Counted from the first letter of the stretch, positions 54,233-64,000 are shown. The stretch: 64,000 bases of DNA from an uncultured Cohaesibacter sp. (GCF_963666525.1 NZ_OY762905.1:62001-126000); one strand, 5' to 3'. The notes: a model not told the origin generated them from the letters alone. Numbers and translations: made by a program.

Positions 54233-54991
54233 CTATTGGACGTTTTCATCCGCATCGTCGGATTCGTCTTCTTCCCCGTCCTCCTCATCCTCAAGGACCA
54301 CCAGATCGAGTTGATAGTTGTCCTCCAACGGATCCTCGTCATCGGCAAGATCTTCGTTGTCATCAGGCGACGGCATGGAAAAGGCCGGAGGCAGAGCCGA
54401 ATCCAGCATTCCCGCCCCCTTGAGTTCTTCCAGTCCGGGCAGGTCCTGAATCGATGACAGATCGAAATGGATGAGGAACTTCTCGCTGGTGCCATAAGTC
54501 ACAGGCCGACCGGGCACGCGTCTGCGCCCCCTCACCCGGATCCATTCGGTCTGCAACAGCACATCCAGCGTACCGCGCGCAACCGAAACGCCGCGAATCT
54601 GCTCGATGTCTGCCCGGGTGACCGGTTGATGATAGGCGATAATGGCGAGGGTTTCGAGCGCAGCACGCGACAGACGCCTCGGTTCGAAGGCTTCTGCCTG
54701 CATCATGAAGGACAGGTCCTTGGCAGTCCGGAACAGCCATTTGCCGTTTACCTCGATCAGATTGACGCCGCGCCCCTTGTAATCATCCTTCAGTTGGGCC
54801 AGCAATGCGGCCACTTCGACATTGTCGGGAAGACGGGACGCTATTTCCACGGCGCTGATCGGCTCCGCGCTGGCGAACAGAAGCGCCTCCACCATGCGCT
54901 TGAGCTGAAATCGGGCTTCCTTTGCAAGCGCTTCAAATTCGCTCTCGGCGCGCCGTTTCGGCTCTGATGACGATTTGCTTTCTTCGATCAT
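54233..54991 (-). CDS. scpB: Segregation and condensation protein B
   Basis: 252 residues: tandem winged-helix domains (LKRMVEALLFASAEPISAVE..., LSRAALETLAIIAYHQPVTR), then a long acidic C-terminal tail (DDNEDLADDEDPL) typical of alphaproteobacteria. With ScpA and SMC it condenses and segregates chromosomes. It overlaps scpA by 4 nt. Confidence 0.94.
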   Translation of the reverse strand: MIEESKSSSEPKRRAESEFEALAKEARFQLKRMVEALLFASAEPISAVEIASRLPDNVEVAALLAQLKDDYKGRGVNLIEVNGKWLFRTAKDLSFMMQAEAFEPRRLSRAALETLAIIAYHQPVTRADIEQIRGVSVARGTLDVLLQTEWIRVRGRRRVPGRPVTYGTSEKFLIHFDLSSIQDLPGLEELKGAGMLDSALPPAFSMPSPDDNEDLADDEDPLEDNYQLDLVVLEDEEDGEEDESDDADENVQ

Positions 54992-55923
54992 GGAGCTTCC
55001 CTCTGTTTGCTGCGCAGATAGATCGTGCCGAAGGCCTCGGTCTGGCGGATTTCCAGATGGCCCTCGCGCACAAGCTCAAGCGAGGCAGCAAAGGAACTGG
55101 CGAGCGCCGTCGTGCGGACATCGGTGAGCTTGAGGTAGTTGCGCAAGATCTGTTCCACTGGCGTCCAGTCATGCAATCCCCCCACCAGCCGCATCAGCAC
55201 ATCACGCGCCTCCGGCAGCGACCAGACATTGCGCTTGCGCACATGGACCAGAGATACCGACTGCCGCTGCCGCAGGGACGCATAACCGGTCAGCAGATCG
55301 TAGAGCGAAGCAGAAAACTGAGGCTTGCGGATCAGCGACATGTCTTCGGGCTGGCCGCGCAAAAAGAAATCCTGCCCCAGACTGGGGCGTCCCATCAGCT
55401 TGGCCGCAGCCTCTCGCATGGCTTCCAGCTTGCGTAGCCGGAAGGCCAGCATGGCGGCCAGTTCCTCGCCGCTCGGTTCATCCTCTTCCGGCATTTCAGG
55501 AATAAGAAGGCGCGACTTGAGATAGGCCAGCCAGGCCGCCATGACCAGATAGTCCGCTGCCAACTCAAGACGCAGCTTGCGCGCCCTCTCGATAAAAAGC
55601 AGATACTGCTCGGCCAATGCCAGGATGGAAATTTTCGTGAGATCAAGCTTCTGCTTGCGGGCCAGCGCCAGCAGGAAATCCAGCGGCCCTTCAAAGCCTT
55701 CCACGTCAACGATCAGCGACGGCTCGCCTACCTGAGCCTTGGGCACCAGATTGAGCTCGCCAAATTCTTCCCAATTACCCGATTGTGACGCAGCACTGCG
55801 CCCGAAAGCCTCGTCATTGGTAGGACCTGCCGCATCAGATGAGCCATCAACCGAGCTGCCTTGCGCGGTGTCTTCCCTGACTTCGTCCTGATGCCCCTCT
55901 TCATCCGCCATGCGTCTTGTCAA
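54988..55923 (-). CDS. scpA: Segregation and condensation protein A
   Basis: Up to 311 residues. An acidic low-complexity N-terminus is followed by the kleisin core: FEGPLDFLLALARKQKLDL, then AADYLVMAAWLAYLKSRLLIP, and a C-terminal winged helix (VTTALASSFAASLELVREGH-like region). ATG 55911 is the likely start; the TTG at 55923 adds four residues. The kleisin bridges SMC heads. The nagZ gene that usually precedes it is absent; a terminator separates it from the SPOR gene. Confidence 0.92.
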   Translation of the reverse strand: MTRRMADEEGHQDEVREDTAQGSSVDGSSDAAGPTNDEAFGRSAASQSGNWEEFGELNLVPKAQVGEPSLIVDVEGFEGPLDFLLALARKQKLDLTKISILALAEQYLLFIERARKLRLELAADYLVMAAWLAYLKSRLLIPEMPEEDEPSGEELAAMLAFRLRKLEAMREAAAKLMGRPSLGQDFFLRGQPEDMSLIRKPQFSASLYDLLTGYASLRQRQSVSLVHVRKRNVWSLPEARDVLMRLVGGLHDWTPVEQILRNYLKLTDVRTTALASSFAASLELVREGHLEIRQTEAFGTIYLRSKQREAP

Positions 55924-56018
55924 TCCAAATGCAACGGTAACAACCCGCTGATTCTAGCCAAATTCCCCCAAACAATGAAGAACAGTAGCGTTCTTTGAAC
56001 CGCAAACCAAGCGGGCAA

Positions 56019-56046
56019 AAGAAAATCCGGCTCGAAAGCCGGATCC
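56019..56046 (-). terminator. Terminator after the SPOR-domain gene
   Basis: ATCCGGCT and AGCCGGAT form an 8-bp stem with a 4-nt loop, followed on the minus strand by TTTTCTTTT. Confidence 0.88.
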
Positions 56047-56072
56047 TCGCAATATTACAGAAAGGGCAGAGC

Positions 56073-58709
56073 CTACTTTCTGGCGACCAGACAGTCGCCA
56101 CCGGCGGCCTTGATGCTGTTGCAGAAATTGATCGCCCCAGCCTGATCGGCAAACGACCCAACCCGCACACGATAGTAGGTGCCACGGGCGCCAAGGTCGG
56201 CTTCCTTGATATCAGGCTCATAGCCGCCCAGAACACTGCTGAGCTGAGCCTGAATGTTGCGGTAGCTCGCTTGTGCCTGTTCAGGCGTACGCTGAGAGGT
56301 AACCTGAACCGTATAGCCGCCAGCGCCGGATGAAACCGCTGTATTCTGCGGAGCCGGGCTACTCGCCGGGTTGAGCACGAGCGGAGCCTGACTGACCGGC
56401 TGAACCGGCTGTGGAGCCGGTGCCACTGGCTGCGGTACAGAAGCCTGCTGTGACTGAATCTGTTCCAACTCGGCCGGTTTGGACTTCGGCAAAGGCATGT
56501 TCGGATCAATAACACCCTGAGCTGCGGCCCCGTCAACGCCAGTCGCCTGACTGCCATTCACGTTGGTGTTGTAGGTCTGGGACATGGCCTGCTCCGATGG
56601 CGTTGCATCGAGCATCTGCTGATCGACGTTGGCAACCTGTGGCTGCTCCTGCGTCGCCTCGGGCTGATCAGACGTCACGAAGGTTCCGTCTGGACGGACA
56701 ACAACGGTCCGGACCCGCTTTGGTGCAACCGCACCGCTATCCGTTTCCTCGCTGTTGCTGGACTGTGAGACCGTAGACTCGCTACCAGGCAGGGCGATGA
56801 CACGAGGTGTTTGACCATTGGCCGTCACATCGATTGGTGTTTCGGTCGCAGGCATCATGGTGGTCGGGCCTTCGTCGCTCTCCGTCCCGTCGATGCGGTC
56901 ATAAACAGTCTGATCCTGATTCGGAACCACGGTTCCACCCGGATCTTCTGGCGTTTCCTTTACAGGATCGGTGTTGGCCTCAATGACCGGCGTCTCGGTG
57001 CTGCCGCTGCCGCTCTGCCCGAAGCTCCAAGCCAGAACACCACCAACTACGATCACCAGACCGGCAGCTGCTGCGGCGTAGAGCCCCTTGCGAGACTTGC
57101 GCTTGGGCTGAGGTGTCGCCATGGCAGCAGCCGTTTCCAGCGTCGTGTATTCCTCGTCGCCATAGTTGGGCGCACTCTCGGCGGCCGCTTGCGCTATGGT
57201 CGGATCAGAATAGGTGCCATACTCGGTTTCGGCTGCACCATATTCGGTGCCAAGCGGATCTTCATACCCGCCAGCGTCCTGCGCATAGTCCTGATCATAG
57301 GTCTGCTGGGCCGTCGTGCGGTAGGATGGACCCGACCCGTAGTTCGCATAGTCGTTGGATCTCCCCGCAACATTGACATCTGGCGCATGGCCAGCAGTGG
57401 ACGGTGCATGGCCACCATAGGCTGTCGTTGCCGGACTGGAGGCGGGGTCGTTGAAGCTTGCATAAGGATCAACGCGGCCTTCACGCACACTGCGAGGCGC
57501 GGTTTCTGCCTGAGAACGTCTATAGTCATACGGTTCCGGCTGTGACGGTCGACTGTCTTCATATCCGCCAGCATAGGGGGCCGGTTCGACAGGAGCCTGA
57601 GGCCTTGCCCGCTCACCGGCATGCGGCAGACGCGGATCGGCATAGGCCCGTGTCGGTTCATACGAAGGCTCAGAAACGCTCGGCTCGCGATAATCCTGCG
57701 ACGGCGTTTCCAGAGGCGTCCTTGACGTATAGTCACCCCAATTGGTCGGCATTACCGGTTCACGGCGGGTTGCGGGCTGTTGCGTCTCTTCACTGGGACG
57801 AAATCCGCTCATTGGATCACGGGCCGACTGACGCGGTGCCACGGGCTCTTGTGGCCGACCGTATTCGGCTCCGGTTGCCCCAAGATCGGCACGGGCGTCG
57901 TAGATAGGAGTACGCGGTGCGGCAGCGGGCGCTGCTGGAGCAACGCCTGCGCCGAGATTGACCTCTGGCGCGGCCGGAGCGGCATCTTCTTCTGCCTGAT
58001 AAGGTTCGGACTCTCTTGATGCATGCAGCCCCTTGAAGAAGGACTGGCCGCTTTCCGCCGATGAAGAAGAACGACGACCAAGCTGGCCGTAGCTGCCACT
58101 GGTAGCAACCGGTGGCTCGCCATCATCCTCATCCTCAAAAGACAAAGCAGGTTCAACCCGCGGCGCGGGCCTTGCAGGTTCGGCAGCCCTCGCAGCAGGT
58201 TTTGGCGCAATATCGTCGAACAGCGAGCTCCAGTCATCAAGACCGGACTCGCGCTCAACAGGACGCTCGACCGAAGGGGATGGTGCCTGCACCCGAGGCG
58301 CGGCACGCTGCTCGGAAACCGGTTCATAGCTGCGGACCCGAGGGGCTTCAGGCACTTCTTCCTGAGGAAGTTCAGCACCATAGGGCGCGTAGTCGGCAGA
58401 AGCGTCATGCTCCGCGGGATCCACATCATCCTGTGGATACCCCACTGTCGCATGCTCCTCGACCCTGGCCTGATGACCACGAAGCTCTCTTATGAGCTCC
58501 TGTTCCAGCATCCGCAAATCATCATCAGAAACAGAAGCGCCGCCGCGCTGGCTGCCGCCCTGCCCGAAATCGCCACTGACGATTCGGTCAAGTTCAGCCA
58601 AGGGATCTTCCATAATCTGGCCCGCACCTTGCTTTTCACGAGCCTGACGATCAATATCGGACCAGTTGGTTGCGGGTGATTGCGGCTTCTTGTCATTTGG
58701 ATCTGACAT
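56073..58709 (-). CDS. SPOR-domain membrane protein
   Basis: 878 residues. A long cytoplasmic Pro/Glu/Arg-rich, probably disordered region (about 1-550), one transmembrane helix (GLYAAAAAGLVIVVGGVLAW), a periplasmic linker, and a C-terminal SPOR domain (GGYTVQVTSQRTPEQAQASY... GTYYRVRVGSFADQAGAINF). SPOR domains bind denuded septal peptidoglycan, so it is probably a cell-division or septum protein. ATG 58709 has AAGG upstream. It follows argS on the same strand, a conserved order in alphaproteobacteria, but it is longer than many homologues. Confidence 0.88.
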   Translation of the reverse strand: MSDPNDKKPQSPATNWSDIDRQAREKQGAGQIMEDPLAELDRIVSGDFGQGGSQRGGASVSDDDLRMLEQELIRELRGHQARVEEHATVGYPQDDVDPAEHDASADYAPYGAELPQEEVPEAPRVRSYEPVSEQRAAPRVQAPSPSVERPVERESGLDDWSSLFDDIAPKPAARAAEPARPAPRVEPALSFEDEDDGEPPVATSGSYGQLGRRSSSSAESGQSFFKGLHASRESEPYQAEEDAAPAAPEVNLGAGVAPAAPAAAPRTPIYDARADLGATGAEYGRPQEPVAPRQSARDPMSGFRPSEETQQPATRREPVMPTNWGDYTSRTPLETPSQDYREPSVSEPSYEPTRAYADPRLPHAGERARPQAPVEPAPYAGGYEDSRPSQPEPYDYRRSQAETAPRSVREGRVDPYASFNDPASSPATTAYGGHAPSTAGHAPDVNVAGRSNDYANYGSGPSYRTTAQQTYDQDYAQDAGGYEDPLGTEYGAAETEYGTYSDPTIAQAAAESAPNYGDEEYTTLETAAAMATPQPKRKSRKGLYAAAAAGLVIVVGGVLAWSFGQSGSGSTETPVIEANTDPVKETPEDPGGTVVPNQDQTVYDRIDGTESDEGPTTMMPATETPIDVTANGQTPRVIALPGSESTVSQSSNSEETDSGAVAPKRVRTVVVRPDGTFVTSDQPEATQEQPQVANVDQQMLDATPSEQAMSQTYNTNVNGSQATGVDGAAAQGVIDPNMPLPKSKPAELEQIQSQQASVPQPVAPAPQPVQPVSQAPLVLNPASSPAPQNTAVSSGAGGYTVQVTSQRTPEQAQASYRNIQAQLSSVLGGYEPDIKEADLGARGTYYRVRVGSFADQAGAINFCNSIKAAGGDCLVARK

Positions 58710-58787
58710 GACGATTTGCCTTTTCATTCATACACTTAACTCGTATCGCCTGGCAAAGTTTTGTCGAGAGAAACGACCGGAATTCCC

Positions 58788-60548
58788 CTATCGCATTTCT
58801 TCAGGTGCCGATACACCCAGCAGACCGAGACCAGAACTGATTACCGTGGCCGCGGCCTGAACAAGAGCCAAGCGCGCTAGAGTCATTTTCTCATCTTTAA
58901 CGTTAATAAAGCGTAATTGCGGCATTTCCTTGCCCTTGTTCCACACAGCGTGAAAATATCCGGCAAGATCATAAAGGTAAAACGCAACCCTGTGGGGCTC
59001 TTGTGTTTCCGCTGCGCCCTCTACTATTCGAGGATATTCAGACAACTTCCTGATCAGGGCAAGTTCTAGCTCGTCATTAATACCACTAAGATCAGCATTC
59101 ACTAGATCTTCGGTGCTGACAGCCAGATGAGGCACCTCACTTGCTGCCTGACGGAAAATGGAAGCCGTCCGGGCATGGGCATATTGTACGTAGAACACGG
59201 GATTATCTTTGCTCTGCTCGGTAACCTTGGCAAAGTCAAAGTCAATCGTCACCTCGGACTTTCGATACATCATCATGAAGCGGACCGCATCCACGCCGAC
59301 CTCCTCCACGACGTCCCGCAGGGTGATGAAGTTGCCGGCCCGCTTTGACATCTTGAGCTGCTCGCCATTGCGCATCAGGTTGACCAGCTGGCAGATCTTG
59401 ACTTCCAGCCCGCCCTTGCCTTCCGTGATGGCCGCGACGGCAGATTTCAGCCGCTTGACATAGCCGCCATGATCGGCGCCCAGAATGTCGACCTGTTTGG
59501 AATAGCCACGCTTGAACTTATCGAAATGATAGGCGATGTCGTTGGCGAAATAGGTGTTGCTGCCGTCGGACTTTTTCAACGGGCGGTCAATGTCATCGCC
59601 GAATGCGGTTGAACGGAACAGGGTCTGTTCGCGATCTTCCCAGTCATCGGGAAGCTGCCCCTTTGGCGGCGGCAGGGTGCCGACATAGACCTGCCCCTTG
59701 TCAGCCAGCCAGTCGATGGCTTCCTTCACCCGATCCTTGCCGCCATGAATGAGGCTGCGTTCGGAGAAGAAAACGTCATGCTCGACGTTGAGCGCGGCCA
59801 GATCACCACGGATCATTTCCATCATCGCATCAACAGCAAAGGCACGCACCAGAGGCAACCATTCTTCCTCGCTGGCCTTCTTGAGCTTGTCACCATGTTC
59901 CCTTGCCAGCGCCTCACCAACCGGAACCAGATAGTCGCCAGGATAAAGCCCATCGGGAATCGTTCCGATGTCATCGCCAAGCGCCTCGCAATAGCGCAGA
60001 AAGGCCGAGCGAGCCAACACATCAACCTGCGCGCCAGCATCGTTGATGTAATACTCGCGACAAACGTCATAGCCGGCAAAATCAAGCAGATTGGCAACGC
60101 AATCCCCGAGGACTGCACCACGGGTGTGCCCCACATGCATCGGCCCCGTCGGGTTGGCTGAAACATATTCAACGTTGATCTTGTCGCCACCGCCAAGGTT
60201 GCAACGGCCAAAGTCCTTGCCTGCCTTGACAATGGAAACGACGAGGCCACGCCAGAAGTCATCGGACAGTGCCATGTTGATGAAACCGGGCCCCGCAACA
60301 TCCACCCGGTCAATATCCTTGTCTTCAACAAGCTGTGCGGCGATTTTCTCGGCGACATCGCGCGGTTTCATGCCGATCTGCTTGGAAAGCACCATCGCTG
60401 CGTTGGTTGCCAGATCGCCGTGAGCGGCGTCCCGTGGTGGCTCAACAATCACGCGCGACAGGTCGAGTTCCGAGCCATCGCGGGCAGTCAGCGCGCACTT
60501 GCCGATTGCTTCCTTGACCCGGTCGGTGAAAATAGTAAAGACGTTCAT
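58788..60548 (-). CDS. argS: Arginyl-tRNA synthetase
   Basis: 586 residues. The N-terminal Add-1 domain is followed by the HIGH-like motif [18 protein letters not shown], the DHGG motif ([12 protein letters not shown]) and the C-terminal DALR anticodon-binding domain. It needs tRNA for arginine activation and lacks a canonical KMSKS ([10 protein letters not shown] is the corresponding loop). It lies 201 nt after dgt on the same strand. Confidence 0.95.
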   Translation of the reverse strand: MNVFTIFTDRVKEAIGKCALTARDGSELDLSRVIVEPPRDAAHGDLATNAAMVLSKQIGMKPRDVAEKIAAQLVEDKDIDRVDVAGPGFINMALSDDFWRGLVVSIVKAGKDFGRCNLGGGDKINVEYVSANPTGPMHVGHTRGAVLGDCVANLLDFAGYDVCREYYINDAGAQVDVLARSAFLRYCEALGDDIGTIPDGLYPGDYLVPVGEALAREHGDKLKKASEEEWLPLVRAFAVDAMMEMIRGDLAALNVEHDVFFSERSLIHGGKDRVKEAIDWLADKGQVYVGTLPPPKGQLPDDWEDREQTLFRSTAFGDDIDRPLKKSDGSNTYFANDIAYHFDKFKRGYSKQVDILGADHGGYVKRLKSAVAAITEGKGGLEVKICQLVNLMRNGEQLKMSKRAGNFITLRDVVEEVGVDAVRFMMMYRKSEVTIDFDFAKVTEQSKDNPVFYVQYAHARTASIFRQAASEVPHLAVSTEDLVNADLSGINDELELALIRKLSEYPRIVEGAAETQEPHRVAFYLYDLAGYFHAVWNKGKEMPQLRFINVKDEKMTLARLALVQAAATVISSGLGLLGVSAPEEMR

Positions 60549-60749
60549 CTTCAGTCCTGTCTGATCTTCGGCCAGTGGCAGCAGATGTCTGTCCGCTCCC
60601 CCGCATAGTAAACACGCGACTGGCGCAAATTGCTAGCAGTGTAACAAAGACGGGGCAAAGGGGCGCATCCGGCAGCACCGGTTGCCTCGTTGAAAGCAAC
60701 GCCCATTCGGAGCCCAGCCTTGGGAAATCCATATGTTCGGGGATACGCT

Positions 60750-61964
60750 CTAACCCAAATCAGGGGTTTCGTCAAACAGACGTTGGTGTTCCTGAATGGC
60801 GAAACGGTCTGTCATACCAGCCACATAGTCGGCAACGCGGCGTGCAACGACCTTCTGAGGGGCTCCATCAAGATCGAATTGCCAGGCAAACGGCATCGTG
60901 TCCGGGGCTTCGAAATGATAGACAAACAGATTCCTGAGTACCTGTTCGGCACTCTTCATGATCCGCATGACACTGCCTTCCCGATAGACATTCTCGAACA
61001 AAAAACGCTTGATTCCGGCGACCGAGCTGGCCATTTCAGGAGAGAAGCAGACGATGGTCTCCGATGCGTTGCGCACATCGTCGGCCGATTGCGGCGCTAT
61101 GCGGGAAAGATTGGCCATTGAGGTGTTGATCACATCCTCGACCATCCGGGTGATGAGACGACGGACGATCTCATGGGCTGTGCGCGACTCGGACAGCCCC
61201 GGATAGATCGCTTCCACCTCTGCGAGCAGATCCGAAACCAGCGGAACGTCCCGCAACTGGTCAAGAGAAATCAACATCGCCCTGAGACCATCGTCGATAT
61301 CATGGGAATTATACGCAATGTCGTCCGCGATGGCCGCCGCCTGAGCCTCGATGCTGGCATAGGACCAGAGCATCAGGTCCTGCTGTTCCGCATAGACACG
61401 GATCGCATAGGGCAAGCCATCGGAATAATGGCCGATTCCCTTGCCATCCCTGTCGGTCAAAGGGCCGTTGTGCTTGACGAGTCCTTCCAGCGTCTCCCAG
61501 CTCAGATTGAGCCCGTCATGCTCGGCATAGCACTGCTCGAGCGCCGTGACGGCCCTTAGCGACTGGGCATTGTGATCAAACCCGCCATAGGGCTGCATCA
61601 CCAGATCCAGCGCCCGCTCTCCGGCATGACCGAAGGGCGTGTGCCCAAGATCATGAGACAGCGCCAGCGCCTCGGCAAGATCCTCGTCGACAGACAGGGC
61701 ACGGGCAATGGAGCGCGCAATCTGGGAAACCTCCAGCGTGTGCGTCAGGCGCGTGCGGAACATGTCCCCTTCATGATAGAGGAACACCTGTGTCTTTGCC
61801 TGAAGTCGCCGGAACGCCGAGGAATGGATGATGCGGTCACGGTCGCGCTGATAGGGCGTGCGGGTCGGACTGGCTGGTTCATCGAACAGTCGCCCCCTGC
61901 TCTGCTCGGCAAGAACCGAATAGCATGCCCGTGGTTGCGCACCAAATCCGATCGTTGGCATCAT
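60750..61964 (-). CDS. dgt: dGTP triphosphohydrolase-like HD protein
   Basis: 404 residues. HD-domain metal ligands are H75 (RLTHTLEVSQIA), H104-D105 (LSHDLGHTPFGHAGE) and a later Asp in AIADDIAYNSHDIDD. It hydrolyses dGTP or other dNTPs to deoxynucleoside and triphosphate. Divergent from erpA with a 264-nt gap, a common alphaproteobacterial arrangement. GGAAG lies just before ATG 61964. Confidence 0.92.
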   Translation of the reverse strand: MMPTIGFGAQPRACYSVLAEQSRGRLFDEPASPTRTPYQRDRDRIIHSSAFRRLQAKTQVFLYHEGDMFRTRLTHTLEVSQIARSIARALSVDEDLAEALALSHDLGHTPFGHAGERALDLVMQPYGGFDHNAQSLRAVTALEQCYAEHDGLNLSWETLEGLVKHNGPLTDRDGKGIGHYSDGLPYAIRVYAEQQDLMLWSYASIEAQAAAIADDIAYNSHDIDDGLRAMLISLDQLRDVPLVSDLLAEVEAIYPGLSESRTAHEIVRRLITRMVEDVINTSMANLSRIAPQSADDVRNASETIVCFSPEMASSVAGIKRFLFENVYREGSVMRIMKSAEQVLRNLFVYHFEAPDTMPFAWQFDLDGAPQKVVARRVADYVAGMTDRFAIQEHQRLFDETPDLG

Positions 61965-62228
61965 TATTCTTCCATTCCAAATTCAAGAAATTTACAATAG
62001 GGGTCCAATAGGACTGGCCAAAACAGTTGACTAACGCTCTTTCGATCTTAACTATCAAAAGAAAGAGTAAGCTTTATGAAAGCTTCACCATAGAAACAAC
62101 GCCCATCACAGGACTTTTCAGACCAGAACACAACCTGCAAGGCGCTTCAGGCTCGAAATTGGCCCCGAAACAGGGCAAAACAGGGCCTCAGTATTAGCGC
62201 GGATGGAAAATGAGACAGGAATAGACAG

Positions 62229-62558
62229 ATGTCAAACCCGATCACGGTGACCGATAGCGCCATCAAGCGAATCGCCAAGATCCTCTCAAAGGAGCCTGAC
62301 GGCTCCATGTTGCGCATTTCCGTGAGCGGTGGCGGCTGCTCCGGCTTCCAGTATAACTACGATATCGTCACGAGCAGCGACAACGATGACCTCGTCATCA
62401 ACAAGGACGGCGCCATCGTTCTTTTCGACTCCCTCTCATTGCAATATATGGATGGGGCTGAGGTTGATTTCGTCAGCGATCTGATGGGACAGTCGTTCCA
62501 GATCAAGAACCCGATGGCCAGCGCCTCCTGTGGCTGTGGCACCAGCTTCTCGATCTGA
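62229..62558 (+). CDS. erpA: Iron-sulfur cluster insertion protein ErpA/IscA type
   Basis: 109 residues. The three conserved cysteines are C37 (GGGCSGFQY), C101 and C103 (SCGCG). A-type carriers hand Fe-S clusters to apoproteins. Its place opposite dgt is conserved. Upstream is a 264-nt promoter region; xthA follows after about 70 nt. Confidence 0.94.
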   Translation: MSNPITVTDSAIKRIAKILSKEPDGSMLRISVSGGGCSGFQYNYDIVTSSDNDDLVINKDGAIVLFDSLSLQYMDGAEVDFVSDLMGQSFQIKNPMASASCGCGTSFSI

Positions 62559-62629
62559 TCGCACAATCTTCCATCCAAACGCCGGCACGCCTCATCAGCG
62601 TCCATTCTGCCCAATATCCGAGAGGCCCC

Positions 62630-63421
62630 ATGCGCATAGCAACCTGGAACATCAACGGAATCAAAGCCCGTCACCCCAATCTGTTGCGCTGGCTGGAGGA
62701 AGAGAAGCCCGACATAGCCTGTCTGCAGGAAATCAAGTCGGTGGACGAGGCCTTCCCGCGTGCTGAGATAGAAGCGCTCGGCTACAATGTCGAAACCCAT
62801 GGCCAGAAGAGCTTCAACGGTGTAGCGCTGCTCTCGCGGCTGCCGTTCGAGGAAGTCAATCGGGGCCTGCCCGGTGACGATAGCGATGAACAGGCCCGCT
62901 TCATCGAGGGGCTGTTTGCAACCGACAAGGGACCGCTCAGGGTCGTCAGCCTCTATCTGCCCAACGGCAACCCGGTCGACAGCGACAAATATCCATACAA
63001 GCTCAACTGGATGCGGCGCCTCATCAACTGGTCGAAGGAACGTCTGGCACTGGAAGAGGCCTTTGTCCTTTCGGGCGACTATAACGTCATTCCGAGTGCC
63101 GATGACGTGCATGATCATGATGCATGGTGGGGCGATGCGCTCTACAGAACCGAAACGCTGGAGCTGTTCAGGGAATTGAAGGCCGTTGGCCTCACCGAAG
63201 CCTTCCGCGCCTGCAACGCCACACCACATCTCTATTCCTTCTGGGATTATCAGGCGGGCGCCTGGCAGAGAAACAACGGCATTCGCATCGACCACCACCT
63301 GCTCTCACCGGAAGCGGCCGATTGGCTCAAATCATGCGCCATTCAGAAGGACACGCGCGATTGGGAAAAGCCATCCGATCACGTGCCAGTCATGCTGACG
63401 CTCAATTGCCATCAATTGTAG
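62630..63421 (+). CDS. xthA: Exodeoxyribonuclease III
   Basis: 263 residues. Catalytic blocks WNINGI at the N-terminus, CLQEIK with E34, LSGDYNV and the C-terminal SDHVPVML. It is an AP endonuclease and 3'-5' exonuclease in base-excision repair. It converges on the ExoR-like gene, a pairing also seen in other Rhizobiales. Confidence 0.95.
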   Translation: MRIATWNINGIKARHPNLLRWLEEEKPDIACLQEIKSVDEAFPRAEIEALGYNVETHGQKSFNGVALLSRLPFEEVNRGLPGDDSDEQARFIEGLFATDKGPLRVVSLYLPNGNPVDSDKYPYKLNWMRRLINWSKERLALEEAFVLSGDYNVIPSADDVHDHDAWWGDALYRTETLELFRELKAVGLTEAFRACNATPHLYSFWDYQAGAWQRNNGIRIDHHLLSPEAADWLKSCAIQKDTRDWEKPSDHVPVMLTLNCHQL

Positions 63422-63535
63422 GAAAATAAAGCCCAGACGATTGAACGGGAACCCATTCCGGGGTCTCGATTCTGATCCTGGCACGTCTTGCCGAAGTTGT
63501 TTGACCTGTTCGCTTTTCACGATCAGGCGAGGATG

Positions 63536-64000
63536 TCAGTCGCCGTCGCTTTCATTGTCGCCATCGCCGCCGCTGTTGACCCATTCATTGGCCAACTCGA
63601 CCGCCTTCTGCCGGGTACTTTCGTCAGCAAGGGCAAAGGCCGCTTCCTGCCGGTCAAGAACCTGCGGGTTGTTGGCATCGAGAATACGGGCGATGGTCAG
63701 CCATTTCAGGCCGTTGACCGGCTGCTGGGGCAGTACGTCACCTTCAAGCAGCAAGTCTCCCAGCTTCATCTGGGCGGCAACATGTCCCTTGCGGGCTGCC
63801 TTGTTGAGCCATCTTGCAGCCATCTTGGGCTCGATCTTGCCATCCGACTTGTCTAGGTAGGACATGGCCAGATGATACTGCGCGTCCGGATCGCGGAAAT
63901 AGGATGCCGCATACTGCAGGAAATCGCGCGCCTTCTTCGGGTTGGGCGCGAGCTTGCCCTTGATGCCGGTACGCACGAAAACGCTGAGCTTGACGATGGC
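63536..64000 (-). CDS. exoR: Sel1-repeat protein, ExoR homologue, partial
   Basis: The C-terminal 154 residues are visible; the 5' part lies beyond the right edge. Sel1 repeats are seen in ARDFLQYAASYFRDPDAQYH, PKMAARWLNKAARKGHVAAQ and KLGDLLLEGD..QPVNGLKWLTIAR. The repeat order and the ending match Agrobacterium/Sinorhizobium ExoR. ExoR is a periplasmic repressor of the ChvG/ExoS-ChvI two-component system, controlling exopolysaccharide and host-invasion genes. An acidic tail (SGGDGDNESDGD) is extra. The assignment rests on the C-terminal half only. Confidence 0.8.
   Translation of the reverse strand, partial: AIVKLSVFVRTGIKGKLAPNPKKARDFLQYAASYFRDPDAQYHLAMSYLDKSDGKIEPKMAARWLNKAARKGHVAAQMKLGDLLLEGDVLPQQPVNGLKWLTIARILDANNPQVLDRQEAAFALADESTRQKAVELANEWVNSGGDGDNESDGD

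Overview
The window comes from an alphaproteobacterium, most likely of the Hyphomicrobiales (Rhizobiales). This is inferred from gene order and protein families: dusB-ntrB-ntrC-ntrY-ntrX-trkA-trkH-hfq-hflX facing mazG; erpA/dgt/argS/SPOR/scpA-scpB/tatA-B-C/serS/surE/nlpD; a fused ispDF; and an ExoR-type Sel1 protein beside xthA. No rRNA, CRISPR array, insertion sequence or phage integrase was seen. One tRNA-Ser(UGA) gene is present.

About 1-18 kb is accessory and metabolic. First comes a GntR/FCD-regulated set: a partial M24 creatinase/DoeA-like hydrolase, an M20 amidohydrolase, a lone PxpA-type LamB/YcsF protein and a class III aminotransferase. Two near-identical palindromes (GGTATACC) lie in front of the M24 gene and the pxpA-like gene. 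Then follow asnB, a ferric-reductase-like flavocytochrome, and a D-aminopeptidase that converges on a peptide/amide uptake operon. That operon reads luxR solo -> proline-iminopeptidase/amidase -> DppB -> DppC -> fused DppDF -> DppA. The LuxR solo has Met and Trp at the positions that are Trp57 and Tyr61 in TraR. This is the signature of the plant-compound-responsive (OryR/PipR) subfamily, which is typically linked to pip genes. It is the most interesting system in the window.

About 18-20 kb is a small patch beside tRNA-Ser with a small putative DNA-binding protein, a 26-residue membrane peptide and a hexapeptide acyltransferase. About 20-34 kb holds envelope and housekeeping genes: rlpA; a dacF-like DD-carboxypeptidase; the tmk-holB-metG-tatD-MBL run; an FAD oxidase divergent from mnmD (together resembling a split MnmC); and mazG. 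About 34-44 kb is the nitrogen two-component cluster (NtrBC, NtrYX), potassium uptake (TrkAH), hfq and hflX. About 44-64 kb is mostly core: ispDF, a CinA-domain deamidase, NlpD-like LysM/LytM lipoprotein, surE, serS, tatABC, an orphan Fe3+/spermidine-type ABC ATPase, scpAB, a SPOR protein, argS, dgt, erpA, xthA, and a partial exoR at the right edge. The nagZ and pcm genes usually found in this run are absent here.

As a whole, the left third suggests scavenging of peptides, amino-acid amides and related small molecules under a signal-responsive regulator. Together with the ExoR homologue this hints at host association or growth on organic matter. The lifestyle statement is inference.
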